From a virus, in the IMG/VR virus record IMGVR_UViG_3300028596_000026, positions 1 through 41,924 of that record: a stretch of DNA of 41,924 bases. One strand, 5' to 3'. This document shows positions 20,498 to 29,463 of this stretch, one piece after another. Position numbers and translations under genes: made by a program. Position 1 is the first letter of the stretch. Each line of letters begins with the position of its first letter. The notes beneath the pieces are model-generated. The model did not search any database. It saw nothing but the letters and a program-made list of their open reading frames with translations, and was not told the DNA's origin.

Positions 20498-21063
20498 AAA
20501 CGCTGCGCTGGTGGGCCGCCGTCATCGGCCTGGCGCTCGCCGTGGCCTACGCCATCGCCGGCGTGCGCGCCCTCCAGGAGGACCGCGACGTGGCAGCGCG
20601 CGACCGGGCCGCCCTCGCGCAACAGGTGCGGGACCTCGGCGGCGTGCCCGTGGCGGGCCCGGCCGGTGAGGACGGACAGGACGGCACCCCGGGCACCCCC
20701 GGGCGCGACGGAAGGAACGGGACCGATGGGGAGGACGGCCGACCTGGACCGAGCGGCGTACCGGGCCCAACGGGCGCGAACGGCGTTCCGGGTGTTCCGG
20801 GCCCGAGCGGGAGTCCGGGTCCCGCTGGTGCACCCGGACCGGTGGGCGCGACGGGATCGCCGGGACCGTCAGGCGCTCCGGGTCCGAGCGGGGCGACCGG
20901 CCCCGTCGGCCCCAGTGGTCCGCAGGGCCCGGCAGGCCCGAAGGGCGACCCGGGCGAGTCGGTGATGTGCCCCACCGGGTATCTGTCCGTCACGATGGTC
21001 ATCGAAGGCCAGGAGCTGGCCGTATGCCGGAAGGAGACCGTGCAGCCATGGCGAAGGAACTGA
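20494..21063 (+). CDS. Collagen-like membrane-anchored protein
   Basis: A 189-aa protein from GTG 20494. It has an N-terminal membrane anchor (about 5-25), a short helix ([19 protein letters not shown]), then roughly 90 residues of Gly-X-Y triplets (about 55-150; GPSG, GPAG, GPTG units) and a small C-terminal domain with two Cys ([15 protein letters not shown]). The triplets should form a trimeric collagen helix held outside the membrane. Collagen repeats are common in phage tail fibres, but this one has a signal anchor, so a lysis or envelope role is also possible. It overlaps the terminase small subunit by 16 bp. Confidence 0.75.
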   Translation: MKTLRWWAAVIGLALAVAYAIAGVRALQEDRDVAARDRAALAQQVRDLGGVPVAGPAGEDGQDGTPGTPGRDGRNGTDGEDGRPGPSGVPGPTGANGVPGVPGPSGSPGPAGAPGPVGATGSPGPSGAPGPSGATGPVGPSGPQGPAGPKGDPGESVMCPTGYLSVTMVIEGQELAVCRKETVQPWRRN

Positions 21064-21521
21064 GCGGCGAACACCCCTGGATCCGGCAGGAGTGGGAGTC
21101 CCAGCCGGCCTACGACGCGTTTCGGGCCTACCAGCGCCTCCGGAACTCCAACCTGGTCTGCGAGGAGATCGGCAAGTCCCGCTCCCTCGTGACCAAGTGG
21201 TGCGCCGAGAACCTGTGGGTTGAGCGGGTGCGCCACATGGACAACCACGTGGCGACCTCCGAGGTCGACTCGTACGCCGAGGAACTCGCCCGGGTCAAGA
21301 ACAAGCACATGACCTTGGCCGACAAGCTCCTGGATCACCTGGAGACGCTGCTCAACGGGTTCATCGCCCGGGGCGTCGACCCGTCCGTACGGTGGACGCA
21401 AGCGTTCATCGCCGCGACCAAGGCCCAGGAGGTCGCGCTCAAGATGCGGCCCATGGAAGCGAACCAGACCGCGCGCCTGGAGGACCTCCAGCGTCGTCTG
21501 GCCGAGATCGTAGAGGGCTGA
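21048..21521 (+). CDS. Terminase small subunit
   Basis: A 157-aa protein from ATG 21048. The N-terminal half contains an HTH (about 22-50, [31 protein letters not shown]) and the C-terminal half is helical, matching the DNA-recognition and oligomerisation parts of phage small terminases. It would bind the packaging site and load the large subunit. It directly precedes the large subunit gene. Confidence 0.7.
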   Translation: MAKELSGEHPWIRQEWESQPAYDAFRAYQRLRNSNLVCEEIGKSRSLVTKWCAENLWVERVRHMDNHVATSEVDSYAEELARVKNKHMTLADKLLDHLETLLNGFIARGVDPSVRWTQAFIAATKAQEVALKMRPMEANQTARLEDLQRRLAEIVEG

Positions 21522-21523
21522 CC

Positions 21524-22984
21524 GTGGACCGCTGGGCCGACCTCGGCCGGCTCGGCCCGGCCGAACTGGTCCAGCTCGAAGAACTCCTGGACCAGATCGA
21601 AGCGTACAAAGCCTCTGGGCGGGTCCCGTGGATCTGCCCCGACCCCGACTGCGACGGAGAGCCGCACGGGTCGAAGTACGCCGCCGCCCACGCGCGCCCG
21701 AGCCAGCGTCCCCCGGACCTGGACGCCGAGTGGGACACCTGGGTGCTGCTTGCCGGCCGTGGCTTCGGAAAGACCCGCTGCGGAGCCGAGTGGGCCTGGC
21801 GCATGGCGAAGGATCTGGAGCGCGGCGCCCTGATCGCCCCCACCGCCGCCGACGCGCGCGACACCATGGTGGAGGGCGAGTCCGGGCTGCTCGCCGTCTG
21901 CCCCCCGACGTTCCGGCCCGAGTATCAGCCCTCCAAGCGGCGCCTGGTCTATCCCAACGGCGCCATGCAATTCCTCTACTCCGCCGACGAGCCGGACCGC
22001 CTCCGAGGGCCCCAGCATCACTACCTGTGGGCGGACGAGTGCGCGGCGTGGAAGAAACTCCAGTACGCGTGGGACATGGCGCAGATGGGACTGCGCCTCG
22101 GGAGCCGGCCGCGCGCCTGTGTCACCACCACGCCCCGGCCGCTCCCCCTGATCAAGGAACTGGTCCGGGACCCCATGTCGGTGATCGTGCGCGGGTCGAC
22201 GTACGACAACCTGACCAACCTGGCGCCCAGCTTCCGGCGCGCCGTGGTCGCGAAGTACGAGGGGACGACGCTCGGCCGGCAGGAGCTGGACGCCGAGATC
22301 CTGGACGACATGCCCGGCGCCCTGGTGGCCCGGCACCTGATCACGTCCAAGCGCGTCACCGAGGCCCCGCTCTTCAAGCGCGTCACCGTCGGCCTGGACC
22401 CGGCCGGTACGGGTACCGGCGACGAGACCGGGCTCATCGTCGTGGGCCGGGGCGCGGCCGACAACCGGGACTACGTGCTGGCCGACTACTCGGCGAAGAT
22501 GGGCCCCGACCAGGCGGCCAAGACGGCGTTTGAAGCGCGGGAGCAGTGGGGTGCGGACAAGGTCGTGGTGGAGGACAACGGCGGCAAGGACTGGATCGAG
22601 TCGGTGCTCAAGTCCGTGTGGAAGCACGAGCTGGGCCAGCGGGGGAACCCGCCGATCGTCCGGGTCAACGCCTCCCAGGGAAAGATGCTGCGCGCCCAGC
22701 CGGTGGGCATGCGGTACGAACAGGGGCGCATCAGCCACGTGGGGACCTTCGAGACGCTGGAGGACCAGCTCACCACGTGGATTCCCGAGGACGACCCCTT
22801 CAAGTCCCCCGACCGGCTCGACGCGCTCGTACACGCCGTGACCTACCACATGCGACGCTTCGACCGGGGCGAGTCGAGTTTCGGCAACCCGCACTTCCGG
22901 GCCAAGGGCGTCGGCGTCCCGGCGTCCCCGGTCGCGTCCATGGTCGCCCGGCGCGCCGCCACGCTGCCCCGGAGGGCATCATGA
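21524..22984 (+). CDS. Terminase large subunit
   Basis: A 486-aa protein from GTG 21524. The ATPase has Walker A AGRGFGKTR (about 75-83) and Walker B LWADECA (about 168-174). The C-terminal RNase H-like nuclease has DPAGTGTGDETG (about 292-303), EDNGGKDW (about 346-353) and DRLDALVHA (about 430-438). It pumps DNA into the prohead through the portal and cuts the concatemer. The gene overlaps the following DUF1360-like gene by 4 bp. Confidence 0.95.
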   Translation: MDRWADLGRLGPAELVQLEELLDQIEAYKASGRVPWICPDPDCDGEPHGSKYAAAHARPSQRPPDLDAEWDTWVLLAGRGFGKTRCGAEWAWRMAKDLERGALIAPTAADARDTMVEGESGLLAVCPPTFRPEYQPSKRRLVYPNGAMQFLYSADEPDRLRGPQHHYLWADECAAWKKLQYAWDMAQMGLRLGSRPRACVTTTPRPLPLIKELVRDPMSVIVRGSTYDNLTNLAPSFRRAVVAKYEGTTLGRQELDAEILDDMPGALVARHLITSKRVTEAPLFKRVTVGLDPAGTGTGDETGLIVVGRGAADNRDYVLADYSAKMGPDQAAKTAFEAREQWGADKVVVEDNGGKDWIESVLKSVWKHELGQRGNPPIVRVNASQGKMLRAQPVGMRYEQGRISHVGTFETLEDQLTTWIPEDDPFKSPDRLDALVHAVTYHMRRFDRGESSFGNPHFRAKGVGVPASPVASMVARRAATLPRRAS

Positions 22985-23292
22985 ACACGATGACGTACGA
23001 AATCCTGTCTCTGGCCGCCACCGCGCTCGCCGTGGCGCGCCTGACCCGGCTCGTGAACCGGGACGTGCTGCTCGAAAAGCCGCGTGCCAAGGTCCTCACG
23101 TGGCTCACTCAGCGTGACCGGACGATGCTGGCGTACCTGCTGGTATGTCCGTGGTGTCTGAGTATGTACCTCGGTGCGGCCGGGGCCGCAGCCTGGTGGG
23201 CGTGGGGCGGGACCCGGACGTATCTCTGTGTAACGGCCGCTCTGGCTTTCAGCTACCTGACCGGCATCCTGGCGTCGAAGGAGAGTGAGTAA
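22981..23292 (+). CDS. DUF1360-like membrane protein
   Basis: A 103-aa protein from ATG 22981 (ATGA overlap). It has three hydrophobic segments (about 8-20, 54-70, 78-98) and the family-like ARLTRLVNRDVL and CPWCLSMYLG sequences. Phages of Gram-positive hosts often encode it near head genes; its role is not known. It lies between terminase and portal and overlaps the portal ATG (TAATG). Confidence 0.65.
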   Translation: MNTMTYEILSLAATALAVARLTRLVNRDVLLEKPRAKVLTWLTQRDRTMLAYLLVCPWCLSMYLGAAGAAAWWAWGGTRTYLCVTAALAFSYLTGILASKESE

Positions 23293-25088
23293 TGGGTCTG
23301 CTCGATCGCATGCGGCGCCGGAGCGAGGACGGGGCCGGACCCCCGCCCAAGGTCGTCGTGGCGGCTGCCATGCCGCTTGCCGGCCCCGCCGTCCGGCGCA
23401 TGGAACGCCAGCGGGTCGTGGGCGGCGTGGAGATGTGGCAGAAGGACGCCTGGTACTTCTACGACGCCATCGGCGAACTCCGCTCCCCCGTCACCCGCAT
23501 GGCGCTCGCCCTGAGCCAGGCCCAGCCCTACGCCGCCGTCGTCGACCCCGACACCGGGGAGGAGAACGGGGCGCAGCGCTCGGAGAACCCGAACGCTCAG
23601 GCGGCCATGCGCCAGCTCCTCGGGGGCGCCAAGGCGCGCGCGCAGCTCCTGTTCCTCTACGTCGTCGCGTGGATGATCAGCGGCGAGTGTTTCATCGTGG
23701 TGCGCTCCCGGCCCGGCAAGCCGGACCAGTGGCTGGCGCTCACCGCCTCCAAGCTGATCAATCAGGGCGGGTCCTGGTCCTACGTCGACCCCTACACCCT
23801 GGAGCGGATCCAGCTCAACGAGGGGTCCGACCTCCTGCTTCGGGTGTTCTCCCCGCACCCCGACGACCAGGGAAAGGCCGACTCCGCCGTCCGCAGCGCC
23901 CTGCCGATCCTGGCCGAGATCGAAAAGACGTCCCAGAACATCGCCGCGCGCCTGGACTCCCGGGTGGCGTCCAACGGGCTCCTGTTCCTGCCCGAGGAGG
24001 CGGACTACCCGACCGGGTACGAGGGAGCCGAGGGCGCCGGGGCGTGGACGGCTTACCTCACCGACATCATGTCGACCTCCCTCACCAACCCGGGGCAGGC
24101 CTCCGCCCAGGTGCCCATCGTCGGCGTGCTGCCGGCCGAGGTGATCCAGTCCATCCTGCACGTCGACCTCTCGACCGTGTTCGACGCGTCCGTCCAGGGG
24201 CTGCGGGAGTCGGACCTGTCCCGCCTGGCCGCCGCGCTCGACATGCCCAAGGTCACCGCCGAGGGCACCGAGGCAGACGCCAACCACTGGACCGCATGGC
24301 AGATCGAAGAGACCACTTTCAAGGTCTACGGGAAGCCGCTCCTGGAGCGCCTCGGGGACTCGCTCACCGAGTACTGGCTGCGTCCGGCCCTGATCCGCAT
24401 GGGCGTGCCCGAGGAGGAGGCCGAGCGGACCATCATCGCGTGGGACGTCACCGGCATCGTCCAGGAGCCCGACCAGACCGAGAACGTGAAGTGGCTCTGG
24501 GAGAACCTGCTTGTCTCGGACGCGGTCGCGCTCGCCACGTTCGGCATGGGGGAGGACGACCAGCCCAGCTCCGAGGAGTACGCGCGCCGCGTCCTGATTC
24601 AGCTCCTCAAGGCGTCCCCGACGCTGATCGAGAACCCGGCCATCGCAGAGGCGGCCGACCTCGGGTTCGAGATCCCCGAGCCGGAGCCGACCGTGGTCCA
24701 GGCGCCGCCCGCACCTGCGGAGCTGGAGCCGGCCGAGGAGTCGGGGGCCGGGGCGCGCACCGTGCCGCAGACCCAGGACGACGACGTGCCCGACAGCCTG
24801 GTGGCGGCGGCCGGTGTCGTGGCGCTCCGAGCCCTGGAGCGTGCGGGCAGTCGGCTGCTGACCCGGGAGAACCGGGGCCGGTTCGGGTCCGTACCGAAGT
24901 GGGAGATGCACCTCCACATCAAGCCCCTGAACCCGGAAGCGGTCGCCACGGACGCGCTCCAGGAGGACTTCCTGGCCGCCTCCGCCGTGGACTTCCACTA
25001 CGCATACGACATCCGGAACTACCTGGTGGAGACCTTCCGCGAAGGCCTGCCCCACGACCCGGCGCGCCTCCGGAAGTACCTCCGGTGA
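23292..25088 (+). CDS. Portal protein
   Basis: A 598-aa protein, of usual portal length, starting at ATG 23292 in TAATG. Position between terminase and the MuF-type protein, plus the pattern VVAWMISGECFIVVRS (about 118-133), GLRESDLSRLAAALDMPKV (about 300-318) and a long helical C-terminal region, fit an HK97/SPP1-type portal: a dodecameric ring forming the DNA entry channel. The C-terminal 100 residues look loosely structured and contact the next protein in similar phages. Confidence 0.85.
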   Translation: MGLLDRMRRRSEDGAGPPPKVVVAAAMPLAGPAVRRMERQRVVGGVEMWQKDAWYFYDAIGELRSPVTRMALALSQAQPYAAVVDPDTGEENGAQRSENPNAQAAMRQLLGGAKARAQLLFLYVVAWMISGECFIVVRSRPGKPDQWLALTASKLINQGGSWSYVDPYTLERIQLNEGSDLLLRVFSPHPDDQGKADSAVRSALPILAEIEKTSQNIAARLDSRVASNGLLFLPEEADYPTGYEGAEGAGAWTAYLTDIMSTSLTNPGQASAQVPIVGVLPAEVIQSILHVDLSTVFDASVQGLRESDLSRLAAALDMPKVTAEGTEADANHWTAWQIEETTFKVYGKPLLERLGDSLTEYWLRPALIRMGVPEEEAERTIIAWDVTGIVQEPDQTENVKWLWENLLVSDAVALATFGMGEDDQPSSEEYARRVLIQLLKASPTLIENPAIAEAADLGFEIPEPEPTVVQAPPAPAELEPAEESGAGARTVPQTQDDDVPDSLVAAAGVVALRALERAGSRLLTRENRGRFGSVPKWEMHLHIKPLNPEAVATDALQEDFLAASAVDFHYAYDIRNYLVETFREGLPHDPARLRKYLR

Positions 25089-25891
25089 CCGTCCCGCCCG
25101 ACGACGGGCTTCCGCAGCGGCTGCGCGCCCAAGCCATCGTGTCGGAGGGTGAGCAGCGCATCGGTCGGCGCTGGTTCCGATCCCTGACCACGTGGCTGGA
25201 CCGGGTGCGCCCTGCCGTGACCCGGGGCGGGGGCGTGGACCCGGCACGGGTCAGCGACTTCACGGGGCCGTGGACGGATGCGGTGAACACCGAGATCCTC
25301 CCCGAGATCGGGAACGTGCTCGGGGACGCCTGGCGCCGCGTCACGGCCGCCGGTACGCCCCGGACCGACCCTTGGGTCGCGGACTACCTGAACGAGCGGG
25401 GCAACCGCCTGGTGCGCCTCCCAGACGAGGTGTACGCCCTGATCGTGGCCGAAGTGGAGCGGGGCATCACCGAAGGCCTGGAGCTCCCGAAGGTCACCGA
25501 GGCGGTTCAGGCGGTGCTCACGTCCACCGCGTCGGAGTTCTGGCCGAACCGGGCGCGCACCGTGGCCCGGACCGAGACGATGGGTGCGGTGAACGCTGGC
25601 GTGTTCCGGGCGGCCGAGCTGGACGCCGAGCAGCGTGGCGACCCGGCCCCCTTCAAACAGTGGATCGCGACCGAGGACACGCGCACCCGGCCGACGCACG
25701 CGGAGGCGGACAAGCAGCGCACCCTACTCAGGGAGCCGTTCCGGGTCGGGTCCTCGGAGCTGCTCTTCCCGGGCGATCCCCGGGGGGCGGCTGCCGAGGT
25801 CATCAACTGCCGGTGCACGCTGCTCCCGATCGTGCTCGGAGAGACAATCGACTGGACGGACCGGCAACGGCCGCAGGATGGAGGTGCCTGA
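25085..25891 (+). CDS. MuF-like head morphogenesis protein
   Basis: A 268-aa protein from GTG 25085 (GTGA overlap). The C-terminal third has the phage Mu gpF/SPP1 gp7 signature: RTVARTETMGAVNAG, WIATEDTRTRPTHAEAD and VINCRCTLLP with its paired Cys. Such proteins sit on the portal inside the head. The N-terminal part is helical. Overlaps the protease start by TGATG. Confidence 0.85.
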   Translation: MTVPPDDGLPQRLRAQAIVSEGEQRIGRRWFRSLTTWLDRVRPAVTRGGGVDPARVSDFTGPWTDAVNTEILPEIGNVLGDAWRRVTAAGTPRTDPWVADYLNERGNRLVRLPDEVYALIVAEVERGITEGLELPKVTEAVQAVLTSTASEFWPNRARTVARTETMGAVNAGVFRAAELDAEQRGDPAPFKQWIATEDTRTRPTHAEADKQRTLLREPFRVGSSELLFPGDPRGAAAEVINCRCTLLPIVLGETIDWTDRQRPQDGGA

Positions 25892-27087
25892 TGGCGCGTA
25901 GGTGGACAGCGGTACTGGCCCGGCTCGGGACCCCGACCGGAGACCGTAGGATCCTGGCCCCGGGAGGCATCACGTCCCGGGACCTGCCTCTGCCTCTGAT
26001 GTGGCAGTCGCGCACCGAGGACGGTCACGGCGGAAGCAGCGTGATCGGGCGCATCGAGACGATCCGCTTCGGGGACGACATGGTCACCGCCACCGGGTCG
26101 CTGCTCGACTCGGCCGAGTGGTCGGACGCGATGGAGCAGATCGAAGCGGGCGTAGTGGGCCCGTCGGTGGACCTGGACGACATCGAGTATCAGCTCGACG
26201 ACCAGGAGAACATCGTCATCACCCGGGCCCGGATCGCCGGCGCGACGCTGGTTCCCATCCCGGCGTTCGAGGGGGTGTCGCTCACGCTGGAGCCGCGCCC
26301 GGCGCAGGAGATGCCCGAGATCGGGTCGCCAGAGTCATACAAGGCGGGGATCTACGTCCCGGCCGGGTACGGTGCTGAGCTGGCGAAGTTCGCGGCCGAC
26401 GCCACAGCCGCGCGCACGGCCTCCGATCCGATCCGCCCTCCGGCCGAGTGGTTCGCCGCGCCGGATGTGGACCGGCTCACGCCGCTCACGGTCTCCGACT
26501 CGGGTCGCGTCTTCGGGCACATCGCCGGTTGGGACACCTGCCACGTGGGCCTGCCGGGGTGCGTGACGCCGCCGTCGAGCGCCTCGGGGTACGCGTCGTT
26601 CCACACCGGGGAGCAGCGGACGGCCGAGGGCGGCTCGATCGCCGTCGGCACGCTGGTCACGGGACCGCGTCATGCCGCGCCGGAGCTCACGTTCCGGGCG
26701 GCGGCCCAGCACTACGACGACGTGGGCGCTGCGGTGGCCAAGGTGGTGGCCGGAGAGGACAAGCACGGGATCTGGGTGGCCGGTTGGCTGCTCCCCGGTG
26801 CGGACCCGGCCAAGGTGGAGACGTTCATGTCCTCGGCCGTGTCGGGGGACTGGCGCCGGGTCGGCGGGAACCTGGAGCTGATCGCGGTCTGCTCGGTGAA
26901 CGCCCCGGGGTTCCCGGTGCCGCGCTCGAAGGTGGCGATGGCGCTGGGTGTGCAGAACTCCCTGATCGCGTCGACCGGGTCTCTCCCGGTGCGCGGTGAG
27001 GTTCCGGTCCGGGAATCGGTCCCGGTGCCGGCGGTGGACGACGGCCTCTCCCTGTGGGAGTGGGCCCGGCTGGTGACGGAGGACTGA
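25891..27087 (+). CDS. Capsid maturation protease
   Basis: A 398-aa protein from ATG 25891. Its position between MuF and capsid genes and its sequence (SSVIGRIETIRF, VGPSVDLDDIEY, ARIAGATLVPIPAFEG, then IAGWDTCHVG and FHTGEQRTAEGGSIAVGTLVTGPRHA) match the large actinophage prohead proteases, with possible catalytic His and Ser in the 170-260 region. It would cleave scaffold and capsid N-termini. The exact catalytic residues cannot be assigned by eye. Confidence 0.75.
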   Translation: MARRWTAVLARLGTPTGDRRILAPGGITSRDLPLPLMWQSRTEDGHGGSSVIGRIETIRFGDDMVTATGSLLDSAEWSDAMEQIEAGVVGPSVDLDDIEYQLDDQENIVITRARIAGATLVPIPAFEGVSLTLEPRPAQEMPEIGSPESYKAGIYVPAGYGAELAKFAADATAARTASDPIRPPAEWFAAPDVDRLTPLTVSDSGRVFGHIAGWDTCHVGLPGCVTPPSSASGYASFHTGEQRTAEGGSIAVGTLVTGPRHAAPELTFRAAAQHYDDVGAAVAKVVAGEDKHGIWVAGWLLPGADPAKVETFMSSAVSGDWRRVGGNLELIAVCSVNAPGFPVPRSKVAMALGVQNSLIASTGSLPVRGEVPVRESVPVPAVDDGLSLWEWARLVTED

Positions 27088-27088
27088 C

Positions 27089-27253
27089 ATGGCGTGCGGA
27101 AGCTGCTCGGGACAGAGCGCGCAGGACTACGTGGTTACGTACCGCGACGGAAAGACCCGTACGTTCACGGCCGCCGAGGGGGGTGTGGCGGCGGCCCGGA
27201 TCGAAGCGGCGAAGAACCCCGGGGCGACGCTGAAGGTCGCTCCGAAGCAGTAG
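27089..27253 (+). CDS. Small CxxC head-region protein
   Basis: A 54-aa protein (MACGSCSG start) 1 bp after the protease stop. It has CGSC at residues 3-6, then YVVTYRDGKTRTFTAAEGG and a helix (AAARIEAAKNPG). Proteins of this size and pattern, with N-terminal CxxC, are frequent between protease and capsid genes in actinophages. Function not known; the Cys pair may bind a metal or iron. Confidence 0.65.
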   Translation: MACGSCSGQSAQDYVVTYRDGKTRTFTAAEGGVAAARIEAAKNPGATLKVAPKQ

Positions 27254-27263
27254 CGATATATCG

Positions 27264-27295
27264 GCCGGGTCCCTGAGGCGGGGGCCCGGCTTTCT
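27264..27295 (+). terminator. Terminator before the capsid gene
   Basis: A 10-bp stem with one G-U pair (27264-27273 with 27281-27290), 7-nt loop, then TTTCT. It is one of the few hairpins here followed by a U-rich tail. It would separate the packaging/portal transcript from the capsid unit, implying a promoter between 27296 and 27612. Confidence 0.8.
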
Positions 27296-27309
27296 GCTGT
27301 CTTGGACGT

Positions 27310-27451
27310 GTCTTGTGCCTGACCTGCGAAAACGTTGGTTACCCCGAAGTAGTAAGACGGATAAGACAGGTAGCTTGGTTACCCCCAGATACATAACTCC
27401 ACACGAGGGTAAACTTTGGACCTGTCTTATCCGTCTTGCTGCCGTCTTGTT
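27310..27451. repeat. Duplicated intergenic element, copy E2
   Basis: Second copy of the element at 8598-8736, in the same orientation. The perfect 18-bp inverted repeat lies at 27354-27371 and 27420-27437 (48-bp spacer with AACTCCACACGAGGGT), and the phased GTCTT boxes at 27423-27447. TTGGTTACCCC occurs twice inside this copy. The right end runs into TTGGCATAAGTCAC (27450-27463), an inverted, partial copy of the P1-P4 core block. It separates the terminator at 27264 from the capsid gene. Confidence 0.8.
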
Positions 27452-27463
27452 GGCATAAGTCAC

Positions 27464-27612
27464 CGCTGAATCGGGCCCGATTCGGGGCTCCCCGAAGCGC
27501 CTCCCCCTCACCCTGCGTAATGACGTACGCTGTACTCAGCTTCGATGCTGGCTGCGGGCCGGTCGGGCGACGTGAGAACCATCCGTCCCTGCCGCGCCTA
27601 AGGAGTGCAGCC
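27464..27612. promoter_or_regulatory. Palindromes in the capsid gene leader
   Basis: GAATCGGGCCCGATTC (27468-27483) is a perfect 16-bp palindrome; it overlaps TTCGGGG-CT-CCCCGAA (27481-27496). They lie about 120 bp upstream of the capsid ATG. A partial repeat GCGTA/TACGC lies at 27515-27530. No consensus promoter is obvious, so the capsid promoter may be of a phage-specific type. Confidence 0.55.
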
Positions 27613-29388
27613 ATGGCAGACGAGACCATCGAGACGCCTGTGCCGTTCGACGCATCGGCCCTGAACGACACCGACCTGTACGCCGAGTACGCCACCGCCC
27701 GCGAGCGCGGTTCGGAGCTGGCCCAGCTCTCGGTACGCACCCCGGAGCAGTCCGCCGAGCTGGCCGACATCGCCGGCCGCGCCACCGCTCTGCACGGTGA
27801 GATCTCGGCGCGCCACAACGCCGCGTCCGCCGAACAGGCGAACGTCGACGTGTTCGGAGCCCTCCCCGAGCTCACCGCCCCCGTCATCGCGCCCCTGGAG
27901 ACCGCCCCTGAGGCGCCCGTGACGCCCCCGGCGGCCGTGGAGCCCGTGACGGTCCCGTCCGTGGCGGAGCTGGGCGCACAGCCGCTCCAGCCTCCGGCCG
28001 TCGCCCCGATCCGCCCGAACGGTGGTCTGCGGGTCAGCCTCTCCGCCGACTCGGCCGCCGTCCTCGGGCGCACCACGGCCGACGGCGCGACCCTGGACGA
28101 CATCTCCAACGCCTCGGGCCGCCTCTTCGCCCAGTTCGGCAAGTCGACCGCCTCCGGTGAGGGCCGCGTCCGCCGTTCCCTCGGCCAGATCGTGCGCGAC
28201 CGTGACCCCGAGCTGGTCATGCCGCGCACCGCCGACCCGAACGCCGAGCTGGCCGTCATCAACCGGGCGCGCAACGAACGCCGTCTCGACGGCGGATCGC
28301 TGCTCAAGACCTGGGCCGACTCGGTCAAGGCCAACGAGGATCAGCCCGACGCGCTCACCGCCGCCGCCGGCTGGTGCGCCCCGTCGGAGAACCGTTACGA
28401 CCTGTGCTCCCTGTGGGACCTGGACGGGCTCATCGACCTGCCCACGACCACGGCGCCCCGAGGCGGCATCAACTACACGCCCGACTTCACGTGGGCGGCG
28501 ATCAACGACGCGGCGATCACCAGCTTCACCAAGCTGACCGAAGCCCAGGTCATCGCCGACACCCCGAAGAACTGCACCGAGCTCCCGTGCCCGGTGTTCA
28601 CCGACCGCCGTCTGGACGTGGCTGTCACTTGCATCACCGGCTCGTTCCTCCAGTCGCACGCGTACCCGGAGGTCGTCGCCACCTGGCGTGACGGTCTCCT
28701 GACCAAGCACGCGTACGAGGTGAACAAGGACATCATCCAGCAGATCCTGGCTTTCGCCCCGGCGCCGGTCGTCATCCCGCCGCAGGGTGCCACCCCGGCC
28801 CCCGGCTCGGGCCCGGACACCTCGGCCGCGTCCTCGCTCCTGTCGGCGATCGAGCTGGCCGCCGTCGACATGCGCGAGCGCTCGAACATGTCGTTCAACC
28901 GGACGCTGGAGGTCGTGCTCCCCCGCTGGGTGCTCGCCGTCCTGCGCGCCGACATCGCGCGCCGCAACGCCTGGCACGCCGACCCGTTCGCCCTGGCGAA
29001 CCAGACGATCGTGTCCTGGTTCACCACGCGCGGCGTGCGCCCCCAGTTCATCCGTGGCTGGCAGGACGCCCAGTCCGGCCTGGCGACGGGCCCCGGCGAC
29101 ATCACGGACCCGATCACGCCCATCACGGCGTTCCCGACCACGGTCAACTTCCTGATCTACCCGGCCGGCGCGATCGTCCTGGCGCGTGAGGACATCATCA
29201 CGCTGACCAACGTGTACGACGCCGCGTCGCTGCGCCAGAACCTCTACACGGCCCTCTTCACGGAAGAGGCGTACGCGCCGATCTTCCCGTGCGGTGAGGT
29301 CCGGGAGTACACGGCCAACATCTGCCCGTCCGGTGCGACCGGCGCCCAGGTCTGGACGTCCTGCGCCGTCCCGGCCGCCGCCGCGTAA
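27613..29388 (+). CDS. Major capsid protein with N-terminal scaffold-like domain
   Basis: A 591-aa protein from ATG 27613 (SD AAGGAG). Residues 1-130 are helical then Pro/Ala-rich (ARERGSELAQLSVRTPEQSA; APVIAPLETAPEAPVT), like a delta/scaffold region to be removed by the protease. The rest is an HK97-fold type capsid protein by position and pattern (RRLDVAVTCITGSFL; LEVVLPRWVLAVLRADIARR; FPTTVNFLIYPAGAIVLARED; LYTALFTEEAYAPIF). Six or more Cys in the mature part could form disulfides. It is the first gene after element E2. Confidence 0.85.
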   Translation: MADETIETPVPFDASALNDTDLYAEYATARERGSELAQLSVRTPEQSAELADIAGRATALHGEISARHNAASAEQANVDVFGALPELTAPVIAPLETAPEAPVTPPAAVEPVTVPSVAELGAQPLQPPAVAPIRPNGGLRVSLSADSAAVLGRTTADGATLDDISNASGRLFAQFGKSTASGEGRVRRSLGQIVRDRDPELVMPRTADPNAELAVINRARNERRLDGGSLLKTWADSVKANEDQPDALTAAAGWCAPSENRYDLCSLWDLDGLIDLPTTTAPRGGINYTPDFTWAAINDAAITSFTKLTEAQVIADTPKNCTELPCPVFTDRRLDVAVTCITGSFLQSHAYPEVVATWRDGLLTKHAYEVNKDIIQQILAFAPAPVVIPPQGATPAPGSGPDTSAASSLLSAIELAAVDMRERSNMSFNRTLEVVLPRWVLAVLRADIARRNAWHADPFALANQTIVSWFTTRGVRPQFIRGWQDAQSGLATGPGDITDPITPITAFPTTVNFLIYPAGAIVLAREDIITLTNVYDAASLRQNLYTALFTEEAYAPIFPCGEVREYTANICPSGATGAQVWTSCAVPAAAA

Positions 29389-29403
29389 CCCACCCCTCAG
29401 ACC

Positions 29404-29439
29404 GGTGCCAGCCGCTACGTCGTCCCGGCGGCTGGCACC
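29404..29439 (+). other. Stem-loop after the capsid gene
   Basis: A perfect 12-bp stem (GGTGCCAGCCGC at 29404-29415 with 29428-29439) and 12-nt loop lie between capsid stop and the next SD. There is no U-run. It probably protects the capsid message or reduces downstream transcription, which would help make more capsid than minor proteins. Confidence 0.7.
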
Positions 29440-29463
29440 CTCACCCGAGAGGAGGGATGAGAC

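Noticed and set aside
20547-21401. Gly/Pro-rich minus-strand frame opposite the collagen-like gene
   Set aside because: GPX repeats read as GPX-like on both strands because GGN and CCN codons are complementary. The plus frame has the membrane anchor, start and gene context.
23285-25891. 868-codon alternative frame over the portal gene
   Set aside because: Only its last third (25085-25891, MuF protein) shows real protein features; the part over the portal is a shadow.
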